A stretch of 32,808 bases of DNA from Armatimonadota bacterium (GTDB lineage: Bacteria > Armatimonadota > JAAZEB01). Position 1 is the first letter of the stretch, and every line of letters starts with the position of its first letter. This document shows, piece after piece, positions 1 through 8,145 of the stretch. The position numbers and the translations under genes were made by a program. The DNA is taken from contig JACQGM010000167.1 of the NCBI GenBank assembly GCA_016199585.1, positions 1 through 32,808 on the forward strand, given 5' to 3'. The notes beneath the pieces are model-generated. The model was not told where the DNA came from, made no database searches, and saw only the letters and a list, made by a program, of their open reading frames with translations.

Positions 1-97
1 CACGCTTGGACGATCAGGGAGGTGTTGAGCACCGTTGTGGCGCCTGTCCCACAGCAACACTAATCGGGGAGACGACCGACTTTTCGGATAGGCTCTA

Positions 98-126
98 AGT
101 ATAGTGTAATTCTCACACTATGTCAA
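98..126 (-). promoter_or_regulatory. Leftward sigma70 promoter with an operator in its spacer
   Basis: Read on the minus strand, a perfect TTGACA (121-126) is followed after 17 bp by TATACT (98-103). The spacer holds an inverted repeat, ATAGTGT (101-107) and ACACTAT (115-121) around a 7-nt centre, so a bound repressor would block RNA polymerase. Transcription would start near position 91 and run off the left edge, so the regulated gene is not visible. No start codon with a ribosome binding site is evident on the minus strand in 1-90. The operator shape fits TetR-, GntR- or BlaI-type repressors, but the family cannot be decided. Confidence 0.75.
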
Positions 127-217
127 GGGGTTTGGAGGAAGAATCTTTTCCGGCCGGTTGGGTGGTTCGCGGGGAGTGGGCGCCGTTGATCCAGCGTGGT
201 CGTCGGTCGGGCCGTGT

Positions 218-247
218 TTGACCCCGTCAGCCCGCCGGTGGTATAAT
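218..247 (+). promoter_or_regulatory. Promoter of the GH20 gene, probably leaderless
   Basis: TTGACC (218-223), an 18-bp spacer and a perfect TATAAT (242-247). Only 7 nt separate the -10 box from the ATG at 255, so the expected transcription start falls at or next to the start codon. No Shine-Dalgarno sequence precedes that ATG, consistent with a leaderless mRNA. Confidence 0.75.
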
Positions 248-254
248 CCCCCAA

Positions 255-3206
255 ATGATTGCTCGAATCCTCTCCCGGCTTTCGGCCCGATCCCGTCTCC
301 AGGTCGCTGTCGGGTGGATGCTCGTCCTGGCACTGGGGCAGCCGGTGGCCGCCGCGCCGGAGACCGAGATCGCGGCCGGCGACCTCCGCGTCGTGTTCAC
401 CGCCTACGACGGCGTCAACGCCGCCCGGGGGGTGCGTCTCTTCTGGCGGGACACGCCGCTCACCACGCGCTCCTCCGTCAACGTGGTGGCGCCGGGGTGG
501 CGAGAGACCTTCTTCGGCCTCGGGCGATCGCCGGGAGACGTCGCGGTCTCGGACGTGCCGGAGGGGAAGCGCCTGACGTTCCAGGCCGCCAATGACGCCT
601 TCGAGCTGGCGTACGTCGTGGAGGTGCTCTCCGGCAACCGGGCGGTGCTGGAGGTGAGCGGCACGCTGCGGAAGGACGTGCGAGCGGTGATGGAGTACGC
701 GGCGGGGTACCTCTCAGCGGTCGCGCTCGCGGGCCAGCCTTACGAGGCGCTGACCGCCAACGGGCCGCTCGCCGGTCGGCTGCCCTTCGCCGCCACGAGC
801 GCCGAGCTGAGCGCCGCGATGGTGACCCCGCCCCTGCGCCGCCTGCAGATCCGGTCGCGCTTCGGCACACTGCTGATCGAGGGACCCAGCGAGGGACCCG
901 GCCTCGACTTCTTCGATGCCCGGAAAATGCCCACCGCCTGGTTTCGGGAGCACCCGGTCTTCTGGCTCGGCTACTCCACGGCGCCGCTGAAGCCGGGGCA
1001 GACCTTCCGGTCGCGCATCACCGTGCAGTTCCTGCCTCTGGATGCCGCCGCGCGCCCCGAGCGCCCGGTGCCGCGCGTTGTGTCGCTGCCGACCCGGGAC
1101 GTGCCGGACGCGCGCCTTCCCGCGCCCCCCGATGGCCAGATCATCCCCGAGCCGCAGGAGAGGACCCCCGGGAAGGGGGAGTTCCGCATCACCGCGCGGA
1201 CCCGCATTGTGGATGACGGCACCGCCGCCGCCCGGCGCGCGGCGCGCGAGCTGCAAGAGCGCCTCCAGGACGCACACGGGGTCCGCGTGCCCCGGGCGCC
1301 GGCCGCCATCTTGCCCGAGCGCCGCGACGTGATTGTCATCGGCACGTTGGGCAGCCCCACGATGCGACGGTGGCTCTCCGAGACGCGCGCCCGGCCGGTC
1401 TCCCGCCCGGAGGGATACCTCCTTCAGGTCGCCCCGCGCCATGTCCTCCTGGCTGCCGCCGACGCGCGCGGAGTGCTGTACGGCGTGTTCTCCCTGCTCC
1501 AGATGGCGCGCGCGGGCGCGCAGGAGAATGGGAGCGCGTCCGGCGCCCTTCCACACTCCCACACCCCCACACTCCCACACACCCACACTCCCCTACCCCC
1601 ACACCCACCGGCCTTCCCCGCGGCCACCATCCGCGACTGGCCCGCGCTCCCCGTTCGGGGCGTCCACCTGCTGGCCGACCACTGGTCCGGGTTCCTGCAC
1701 CGGAAGTTGATCCGGGGCATCCTGGCGCCGCACAAGATCAACACGATCCTCCTGGAGTGCCAGTACGTGAAGTGGGATAGCCACCCCGAGCTGCACGTGC
1801 CTTGGGGAATGGAGAAGGAGGAGGTGCGCGCGCTCCTCGCCCTGGCGCGGGACTACCACATCGAGGTGATCCCGCTGGTGGAGACGCTCGGGCACGTGCG
1901 CTGGATGTTCGAGAACGACCAGCACCTCGATCTGGCCGAGGACCCCGAGGCCCGCTTCGCCTACTGCCCTTCCAACCCGAAGACCTACGACCTGGTGTTC
2001 GACGTTCTGGAGGAAGCGGTCGATCTCTTCGGGCGGCCGCGCTTCTTCCACATCGGGCACGACGAGTTCCTGAACCGCGGTAGGTTCGCCGCGGAAGGTC
2101 CTTGCAAGGGCAAGGCGATCACCGACTTGTTCGTGGCGGACACGCTGAAGCTGCGCGACTTCCTGGCGCAGCGCGGCGCGCGCACCCTCATCTGGGGCGA
2201 CGTGCTCCTCGGCCCGAAGGAGGCGGCCGACGCCACGCACGCCCCCAGCCTCGCGGAGGCGCGCCAGCTCCGCGAGCGCCTGCCGAAAGACATCCTGATC
2301 ACCGACTGGCACTACATCCCCGCCGCCTCCTATCCGAGCCTCGGCATCCTGCGCGACGCCGGCTTCGAGGTGTGGGCCGCCACCTGGCAGCGGCCGGAGA
2401 ATATCCACGGCTTCGCGCGCGCCGCTGCCGAGCGGGGCAGCGGGCTGATCCAGACCACCTGGACCGGCTACTACGGCAACCGCACCGCCCTGCGCCGTGA
2501 GTTCCCGCAGTTCGCCGCCTACGTGTTGGCCGCCGGGTATGCCTGGCGGCCGGACGGGCCGCCGCCGGAGACGGCGTCCCCGGCGGCGCGCCGCCGCTTC
2601 CGCGATGCCTGGCCCGGCTTCGTCGGCACTCCTCGCGCCGCCCCCGGCTTCACCCTGGACCTGGGGCCGGTCGCCAACCTGCCGTGGCGCGACACGTCCG
2701 ACCGCGATGGCTGGCTGGGCTATGGACCGGAGCACGACCTCTCGGCGCTCGCTCCGGGCGCGCACCGCCTGGGCGACACCCTCTTCCACCTACCCGAGGC
2801 GGGGAGGGCGGTCGCTGTGTCCGGAACGCTTCTCCCCTTCCACTATCCCGAGACGGCCACCGTGCCGGTAGGGCGGCGGGCGGGGCAGCTCGCGCTCCTG
2901 ATGGCCGCGGGGTGGGCGGTGGCCGAGAACCGGACGGTCGGGTGGGTGACGGTGCGCTACGCCGACGGCACCGAGCTGCCGGTGGAGCTGCTCTACGGCT
3001 GGAACATCCGCGCCGCGCACGACGCGCGCTCCGCCTTTCTGGCGCCCGTCGCCTGGGAGGGAAGAACGACCGGAGGCGAGACGCTGCACCTGGGCGCGTT
3101 GACACTGGGCAACCCCTTCCCGGACAAGGTCATCGCCGCCATCGAGCTGAGGTCCGCCGGCACCGAGGCTGCGCCCATCCTGTTCGCCGTGAGCGGGGTC
3201 GAGTGA
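255..3206 (+). CDS. Secreted GH20-family glycoside hydrolase (beta-N-acetylhexosaminidase-like)
   Basis: 983 residues. An N-terminal signal peptide (about 1-33, ending GQPVAA) predicts export. A beta-sandwich-like N region is followed by a GH20b-type domain (about 292-425, with the RAARELQERL helix). The catalytic TIM barrel begins near residue 460 (RGVHLLADHW) and carries the GH20 signature HIGHDE at 599-604, whose adjacent Asp603-Glu604 are the family's substrate-assisted catalytic pair. A C-terminal beta-rich extension (about 800-983) is not recognised. The enzyme likely removes terminal N-acetylhexosamines or related sugars from glycans outside the cytoplasm; the exact substrate is unknown. 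The Pro/His/Thr-rich stretch at about 433-452 is encoded by an octamer repeat and sits in the linker before the barrel. The start at 255 is supported by the promoter at 218-247 and by the signal peptide. Confidence 0.88.
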   Translation: MIARILSRLSARSRLQVAVGWMLVLALGQPVAAAPETEIAAGDLRVVFTAYDGVNAARGVRLFWRDTPLTTRSSVNVVAPGWRETFFGLGRSPGDVAVSDVPEGKRLTFQAANDAFELAYVVEVLSGNRAVLEVSGTLRKDVRAVMEYAAGYLSAVALAGQPYEALTANGPLAGRLPFAATSAELSAAMVTPPLRRLQIRSRFGTLLIEGPSEGPGLDFFDARKMPTAWFREHPVFWLGYSTAPLKPGQTFRSRITVQFLPLDAAARPERPVPRVVSLPTRDVPDARLPAPPDGQIIPEPQERTPGKGEFRITARTRIVDDGTAAARRAARELQERLQDAHGVRVPRAPAAILPERRDVIVIGTLGSPTMRRWLSETRARPVSRPEGYLLQVAPRHVLLAAADARGVLYGVFSLLQMARAGAQENGSASGALPHSHTPTLPHTHTPLPPHPPAFPAATIRDWPALPVRGVHLLADHWSGFLHRKLIRGILAPHKINTILLECQYVKWDSHPELHVPWGMEKEEVRALLALARDYHIEVIPLVETLGHVRWMFENDQHLDLAEDPEARFAYCPSNPKTYDLVFDVLEEAVDLFGRPRFFHIGHDEFLNRGRFAAEGPCKGKAITDLFVADTLKLRDFLAQRGARTLIWGDVLLGPKEAADATHAPSLAEARQLRERLPKDILITDWHYIPAASYPSLGILRDAGFEVWAATWQRPENIHGFARAAAERGSGLIQTTWTGYYGNRTALRREFPQFAAYVLAAGYAWRPDGPPPETASPAARRRFRDAWPGFVGTPRAAPGFTLDLGPVANLPWRDTSDRDGWLGYGPEHDLSALAPGAHRLGDTLFHLPEAGRAVAVSGTLLPFHYPETATVPVGRRAGQLALLMAAGWAVAENRTVGWVTVRYADGTELPVELLYGWNIRAAHDARSAFLAPVAWEGRTTGGETLHLGALTLGNPFPDKVIAAIELRSAGTEAAPILFAVSGVE
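1551..1608 (+). repeat. In-frame octamer tandem repeat inside the GH20 gene
   Basis: About seven imperfect copies of an 8-bp unit CCCAYACY (for example CCCACACT, CCCACACC, CCCACACA). Three units make 24 bases, so the tract is translated without a frameshift as a Pro/His/Thr-rich stretch. It lies exactly in the linker between the GH20b domain and the TIM barrel. The same unit family forms the intergenic inverted repeat at 8053-8132. The C-rich strand makes the opposite strand a G-quadruplex candidate. Confidence 0.85.
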
Positions 3207-3233
3207 TCGCCGGGCGAGCCGCGGGGACGCGCG

Positions 3234-3263
3234 TTGACGCTCCGAGAAGCCGCGTGCTATAAT
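3234..3263 (+). promoter_or_regulatory. Promoter of the M48 protease pair
   Basis: TTGACG (3234-3239), an 18-bp spacer, then a perfect TATAAT (3258-3263). Transcription would start near 3270, giving a leader of about 70 nt before the first M48 gene at 3339. Confidence 0.75.
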
Positions 3264-3338
3264 GCCGGTGTGGAAAGCGCAGCCCGAGGCGCTTCCCCGG
3301 AGCACCGCGGGTGAGGCCCCCGATCGGGGGTCGTGTGG

Positions 3339-5354
3339 ATGGCATTCCTTATGGCGTTCCCCGGGAACCGTTGGGTGGGGCGGCGCTTTGTCGTGCCGCT
3401 GGTCGCGGTCGCCTTTCTTGGCGCCCTGCCCTGGCGCGCGGCCGGATCGGTCGAGCGCAGCGTGGGGAAGCAGGCGGCCGAGCAGCTTGAGGAGGAGATC
3501 GGCGTGGTGGCCGACCCCGCGCTCTCCCTCTGGGTGCAGCGCGTCGGCTTCGCCATCGTGCGCGCCGATGCGGGGGATGCGCGCCGCTTCTCTTTCAAGA
3601 TCCTCGACGCCGACGACGTGAACGCCTTCGCCCTGCCCGGCGGCTACGTCTACGTCACGCGCGGCCTGCTCCGCTTCATCGACTCCGAGGATGAGCTGGC
3701 CACCGTGCTCGGGCACGAGATCGCCCACGTCACTTCCCACCACGGCAGCAAGCAGCTCAAACGCGACTTGCTCCTCTCTTTGGCGCTCACCCTCCTGCGC
3801 GCGCACCTGCCGGAGACGGTTGCGACGGTCGGCGAGATGGGGAGCGTGCTGTATGCCCTCCGCTACTCGCGCGGCGACGAGCGGCAGGCCGATGCCCTCG
3901 GCATTCAGAAGGCGGCGCGCGCCGGGTTCGACCCGGCGGCCATGGTCGGCTTCCTGCGCAAGCTGGCGGAGAGAGAGAAGCGCCAGCCGTCGCGCTTCGA
4001 GATCTACTTCATGACGCACCCGCCGACGGCCGAGCGTCTCGAGAGGGCGACGGCCGACCCGCTCGCCGATGCCCGCGACCCGGCGGCGCGGGCGGCCGCG
4101 GCGCGCGGGCTGGCGGCGCGCGGGCTCTACCGCCAGGCGGCGGCCCGGTACGAAGAATCGCTGGCCCGGACGCCGGGCGATGCGGAGCTGCACCTGGCGG
4201 CCGCGGCGTGTTGGGAAGCGCTGGGGCGGCGCGCGGAGGCGCGCGAGGAGCGCCGCCGCGCGCGGGCCCTCGGCGCCCGCGTGTCGGATCCCTTGCCCGC
4301 GGCGCTCCCCGCCGTGCTGCCGCCGATCCCTCGCAGCGCCGCAGTCGCCGCGAAGGCGGAGCTGGCGAAGGCGCGCGAGAGCGTGTCCGCCGGGCGCGCG
4401 CGGCGCGCCCGCGCCATCGCCGACACTCGCCGCGGCTTGGAGGATCGAAAGCGTCGGTTCCGCCGTCTTCTCGGCACGCTGAACACCGCCGCCGGGTCGC
4501 TCAGCCTGGCCGACCCGGTGCGCCAGAAGATGCTGCAGCGCATCGGGCTCGCGGTGGCGCGCCTGGAGAAGGCGCTCGGGCGCGTGGAATCGATCGCCGA
4601 GGCCGCCCACACCGTGCCCGATGGCCTGGCAGAGACGGCGGAGGCGCTGGGCGGGCGCCTGGCCGCCGCCTCCGCCGATGCCGAGGCGGTGGAGATCGCG
4701 CGGGCCTACGAGCCGGCGGCGACGCGGGCCCTGGCCGAGTTGGACCGGAGCCTCGGCGACTGCGGCAAGACGCTCCGGCTCATTGACGGCGCCCTGCGCG
4801 CCTGCCAGGTGGCGGCCCAGGACCTGGCGGAGTCCGCGCTCGTCCCCACCCGCTTCCTGATGATCCGCTACGGCCAGATCACCTCGCGCATTGATGCCGC
4901 CGCGAGCGGCGCGGAGTCGGCCGAGCGCGCGGCGGATGCCGCCGGTCTCCTCGCGGACGCCGCCGAGGCCCGACGGCGCGTGCTCGCCCTGGACCTCCTC
5001 GGGCAGCAGACGCCACGCCCGCAGCGCCCGGCCTCCTACGCCCTGCTGGTGCGCCGCTTCGGCGTTCCCGAGCGCCAGGTCGAGGCCCTGGCCGCCGGCT
5101 CGGCGCCGCTGGGGCGCGGGGCGGCCGCGCTGCTCCTCGGCATGGCGGTGCGAGTGCCGCTGAAGGTATCTGACGAGCCGGCGTCGCCCGGCGGCGGAAA
5201 GGGGGCGCCGCTGGCGGCGGACGACCGGCCCGTCGGCTCAGTCACCATCGAGCAGGCAATCGAGCGGCGGGTGCCCCTGGCGCCACTGAACATCGCTCTC
5301 CAAAGCCTGGGCCAGGACCTGGCCCGGGAGAACGAAGTGGCGGCCCCCCGTTGA
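3339..5354 (+). CDS. Exported M48 metalloprotease with TPR region, paralogue A
   Basis: 671 residues from the ATG at 3339; GTG 3333 is also in frame but only 2 nt after the G-run, whereas 3339 is 8 nt from it. A hydrophobic segment near residues 15-32 is a signal peptide or membrane anchor. The M48 domain carries zinc-binding HEIAH (126-130) and the third ligand in ERQAD (Glu181). A TPR-like stretch follows (about 255-315), as in BepA/YfgC, which handles outer-membrane assembly proteins. The long C-terminal part (about 340-671) is Ala/Arg-rich and helical and is not recognised. The expected role is zinc-dependent quality-control proteolysis in the periplasm or envelope. The next gene is a paralogue with the same layout, and its TTG start overlaps this TGA stop. 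Confidence 0.85.
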   Translation: MAFLMAFPGNRWVGRRFVVPLVAVAFLGALPWRAAGSVERSVGKQAAEQLEEEIGVVADPALSLWVQRVGFAIVRADAGDARRFSFKILDADDVNAFALPGGYVYVTRGLLRFIDSEDELATVLGHEIAHVTSHHGSKQLKRDLLLSLALTLLRAHLPETVATVGEMGSVLYALRYSRGDERQADALGIQKAARAGFDPAAMVGFLRKLAEREKRQPSRFEIYFMTHPPTAERLERATADPLADARDPAARAAAARGLAARGLYRQAAARYEESLARTPGDAELHLAAAACWEALGRRAEAREERRRARALGARVSDPLPAALPAVLPPIPRSAAVAAKAELAKARESVSAGRARRARAIADTRRGLEDRKRRFRRLLGTLNTAAGSLSLADPVRQKMLQRIGLAVARLEKALGRVESIAEAAHTVPDGLAETAEALGGRLAAASADAEAVEIARAYEPAATRALAELDRSLGDCGKTLRLIDGALRACQVAAQDLAESALVPTRFLMIRYGQITSRIDAAASGAESAERAADAAGLLADAAEARRRVLALDLLGQQTPRPQRPASYALLVRRFGVPERQVEALAAGSAPLGRGAAALLLGMAVRVPLKVSDEPASPGGGKGAPLAADDRPVGSVTIEQAIERRVPLAPLNIALQSLGQDLARENEVAAPR

Positions 5355-7258
5355 GTCGGGCCTCACGATGCGTGCTCGCCCTGTGCGTTCTGAACGCGTG
5401 CTGTTCCGTCCCCGCGCGCGCGGACCTGGAGACGGCGCTCGAGAAGATCATCGGGCGCCAGGCGGCCACGGTCCTCTCCGAGCAGTACGGCTCGGAGAGC
5501 AACCCGGTATTGGTGGAGTGGGTGCGGCGGATTGGCGGGCGGGTCAGCGCCGCGAGTCCGCGCCGGGACGTGAAGTACCGCTTCCAGATCATCGAGATGA
5601 ACGAGCCGAACGCCCTGGCGCTCCCCGGGGGCTACATCCTCGTGACGAAGGGGCTGCTGGAGTTCGTCAATGACGACGATGAGCTGGCGGCCATCCTCGC
5701 GCACGAGGTGGGGCACGTCGCCGCGCGCCACGCCGTCGAGCAAGCCAGGCACCAGGTGGTGGCGGCGCTGCTGATCTCGACGATACGGAAGCAAGCGGGC
5801 GACGGGGCGGGGACCGCAGCCAGCCTGATGGACGCCCTCTTCGCGCTGCGGCACAGCCGGCACGACGAGCTGGAATCCGACCGCCTGGGGGCGGAGTACG
5901 CCGCGCGCTCCGGCTACGATCCGGCGGGGCTGGTCGCCTTCTTCGAGAAGCTCCGCAACTCGAAGAAGCCGTCGCTCGTGAGCCGCTTCCTGGCGACCCA
6001 CCCGCCCGCCGACGCGCGCATCGCCCGGCTGAAGGAGATCCCGTTCCTCAAAGAGACCCCGCCGGAAGTGCTCCTCGCCATCGGCGACCGCCTGGCCGCG
6101 GAGTGCCGCTACAACAAGGCGCTGGCGCGGTATTCCGAGGCGGCGAAGCAGCGACCGGGCGACGCCGCCGTGACCGCCCGGATCGCGGGCGTGCTCCTGG
6201 CGCAGGGGAAGCGCGCCGAGGCGCTCTCCCTCCGGCTCAGCGCCGGCCTGGATGCCCCCGCCGAGGCCGCGCCTCCCCCGGACTACCAGCGCCCCGACGG
6301 CGACTCGGAGCCCGCGCGCCAGGCCGTGGCCGCCGTGCTGGGCGACCTTGGGGAGCGCCAGAGGCAGCTCAACCGGCTTCTCCCGGAAGTGCAGAAGTCC
6401 CTGCGAAAGACCTGGGCGCGCCACCGCTGGACCGGGCGCCTCGAGGCGGCCTCGCTCGGCGCCCCGCAGGGCCTGAACTACCGCTGGCTTGCCCTGGCGA
6501 TGCACGCCGTCGTGCTCTCACGTGAGATTGACCGGCTGATTGACGGCGTGGGGCGGGCGGCGCGGATCGCGCCCGGCGCCCTGCAGCAGGCATCCTCGGT
6601 GTGTACCCTGGCCGCGAAGGAGAGCGGCACGGCGGCGGCGTTCCCGCGCGATCTTCTCTCCAGCATCGCCGGCGAGATGGACTCCGCCGGCCGCGAGAGC
6701 CTGGAGAGCATGGCGGAGGCGCGCAAGGCGCTCCCGGAGCTGGATGCCGCCGACCGGCTCGTGGCATCGGTGCTGGCCGGCCTGAACAGCGCCTACCTCG
6801 CCTCCTGGAACACGCACTGGGGGCACCTGGCAGTGCTGGAGGGCTTCCTGGAGCACGCCGGACGGCGGGTGGGCGCCGCGGACGCGCACGTGCTGCGGGC
6901 CTCGCAGAGCGCCGCGCGCTCCAGAGCGCGAGCGGAGCGCGCCGCGATTGACATGGCTGCGGCCGTCGCCACGCCGCGGGAGCGCGCCGTCTTCCGGGGC
7001 CTCCTGTGCGCCCGCCTGGGCGCCAGTGAGGAGCAGGCGGACGACGCGCTGGCTCAGGGCTACTCGCTGGGAGAGGCGGCGGTGATGCTTCTCTACGCCC
7101 GCAGCACGTCGCGGCCGGCGGCGACGCTGGCGGCGGCCCGTCGCCCGAACGCCACCTGGATCGAGACCGCCGAGAAGTTGGGCGTGCCCGCCGACGTGCA
7201 GGGCATTATCCTCCGGATGCTGCGCCGGAGCATCGAGGAGGAGCGCATCCACGGTTGA
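5351..7258 (+). CDS. Exported M48 metalloprotease with TPR region, paralogue B
   Basis: 635 residues. The TTG start at 5351 shares bases with the upstream stop (TTGA), implying translational coupling. It is preferred because it supplies the positive residues (SRASR) before the hydrophobic signal core; cleavage after PARA is likely. The zinc site is HEVGH (118-122) with the third ligand in ELESD (Glu173). The segment PNALALPGGYILVTKGLL is the typical M48 strand before the active helix and matches paralogue A closely. One TPR-like unit occurs around 240-290, followed by a long helical C-terminal extension without recognised family. Both metal sites look intact, so both proteins should be active. 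They may form a complex or divide substrates. Confidence 0.86.
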   Translation: MSRASRCVLALCVLNACCSVPARADLETALEKIIGRQAATVLSEQYGSESNPVLVEWVRRIGGRVSAASPRRDVKYRFQIIEMNEPNALALPGGYILVTKGLLEFVNDDDELAAILAHEVGHVAARHAVEQARHQVVAALLISTIRKQAGDGAGTAASLMDALFALRHSRHDELESDRLGAEYAARSGYDPAGLVAFFEKLRNSKKPSLVSRFLATHPPADARIARLKEIPFLKETPPEVLLAIGDRLAAECRYNKALARYSEAAKQRPGDAAVTARIAGVLLAQGKRAEALSLRLSAGLDAPAEAAPPPDYQRPDGDSEPARQAVAAVLGDLGERQRQLNRLLPEVQKSLRKTWARHRWTGRLEAASLGAPQGLNYRWLALAMHAVVLSREIDRLIDGVGRAARIAPGALQQASSVCTLAAKESGTAAAFPRDLLSSIAGEMDSAGRESLESMAEARKALPELDAADRLVASVLAGLNSAYLASWNTHWGHLAVLEGFLEHAGRRVGAADAHVLRASQSAARSRARAERAAIDMAAAVATPRERAVFRGLLCARLGASEEQADDALAQGYSLGEAAVMLLYARSTSRPAATLAAARRPNATWIETAEKLGVPADVQGIILRMLRRSIEEERIHG

Positions 7259-7310
7259 GCCGGGCGCCGCGCACCGCCGCGGCGGCTGCCGGCGCGAACG
7301 GGAGAGCCTG

Positions 7311-8048
7311 ATGTCTGAGGCGCTGCCGCCCCTTTCTCCGGAAGAGCTCCTGCGCCGGGGCGCTGCGGCGCTCGGGGTGCCCCTGGCGCCCGGCGAGGTA
7401 GAGCGATACCTCCGCTACGAGCGCGAGTTGCGCGATTGGAACGCGCGCATGAACCTCACCGCCGCCGCCGAGCCGGGCGAAGTCGTCGTCAAGCACATCC
7501 TCGATTCCCTCGCTTGCTTCCGGGTGGTGAGCGCGGGCGCCGGCGTGCGCGTCCTCGACGTGGGCACCGGCGCCGGCTTCCCCGGCATGGTGATCAAGAT
7601 CCACGCGCCCGAGACGCCGGTCACTCTGCTCGACAGCACGCGCAAGAAGCTCGCCTTCCTGGAGCACCTCTCCGATGTGCTGGGGCTCTCGGGCGTCGAG
7701 ACCGTACACGCCCGCGCCGAGGACGCCGGACGCGATCCCGGCTATCGCGAGCGGTTCGACCTGGTGGTGGCGCGGGCGGTGGCGGAGCTGCGGGTGCTGC
7801 TGGAGCTGTGCCTCCCCTTCGTGCGCGTGGGTGGTCAGTTCCTGGCGATGAAGGGTCCGCGGGGCGACGAGGAGATGGGCCCGGCCGCCCGGGCGCTCTC
7901 GCTGCTGGGGGGCGAGCGGGAGCGCGTGGAGTCCCTCTCCCTCCCCTTCGGTGCCGGCGAGCGCCGGCTGATCCTCATCCGCAAGCGCCGCCCCACCCCG
8001 AGGGCCTACCCCCGCAAGGCGGGCACGCCGGGGCGGTGGCCGTTGTGA
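7311..8048 (+). CDS. rsmG: 16S rRNA (guanine-527 N7)-methyltransferase
   Basis: 245 residues, close to the family's usual 210-250. RsmG (GidB) methylates N7 of G527 in 16S rRNA using S-adenosylmethionine; its loss gives low-level streptomycin resistance in other bacteria. Visible marks are WNARMNLT (43-50), the SAM-binding loop DVGTGAGFPG (83-92), LLDSTRKKLAFL (107-118), the VVARAVAEL segment, and the C-terminal basic patch YPRKAGTPGRWPL. The ATG at 7311 follows GGGAGAG at a good distance, 52 nt after the M48 pair, so co-transcription is possible. The G-rich repeat begins five bases after its stop. Confidence 0.95.
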   Translation: MSEALPPLSPEELLRRGAAALGVPLAPGEVERYLRYERELRDWNARMNLTAAAEPGEVVVKHILDSLACFRVVSAGAGVRVLDVGTGAGFPGMVIKIHAPETPVTLLDSTRKKLAFLEHLSDVLGLSGVETVHARAEDAGRDPGYRERFDLVVARAVAELRVLLELCLPFVRVGGQFLAMKGPRGDEEMGPAARALSLLGGERERVESLSLPFGAGERRLILIRKRRPTPRAYPRKAGTPGRWPL

Positions 8049-8052
8049 GGGG

Positions 8053-8132
8053 TATGGGGGTGTGGGAGTGTGGGAGTGTGGGCGCACCGGATGCCCCATA
8101 CCCCCATACTCCCATACTCCCATACCCCCATA
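8053..8132 (+). repeat. Octamer-built inverted repeat between rsmG and the glycosyltransferase
   Basis: The left arm 8053-8082 is G-rich (TATGGGGG then TGTGGGAG units) and the right arm 8103-8132 is C-rich (CCCATACT units); a 20-nt loop separates them. The 30-bp stem pairs throughout except for three G-T positions, which become G-U wobbles in RNA. The left arm contains four or more G-runs with short loops, the classical G-quadruplex pattern. The unit is the same CCCAYACY family found inside the GH20 gene. The structure lies in the probable rsmG-glycosyltransferase message, ending just upstream of the next ribosome binding site. Confidence 0.88.
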
Positions 8133-8145
8133 TGAGGAGCGTGCA

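Noticed and set aside
2790-4610. A 606-codon open frame on the minus strand
   Set aside because: It lies opposite the GH20 and M48 genes, which have clear motifs; high GC with biased third positions commonly opens such antisense frames, and this one shows no domain.
8062-8145. N-terminal extension of the glycosyltransferase from GTG 8062
   Set aside because: It would translate the inverted repeat; the TTG at 8146 has GAGGAG at ideal spacing and gives a normal family N terminus.
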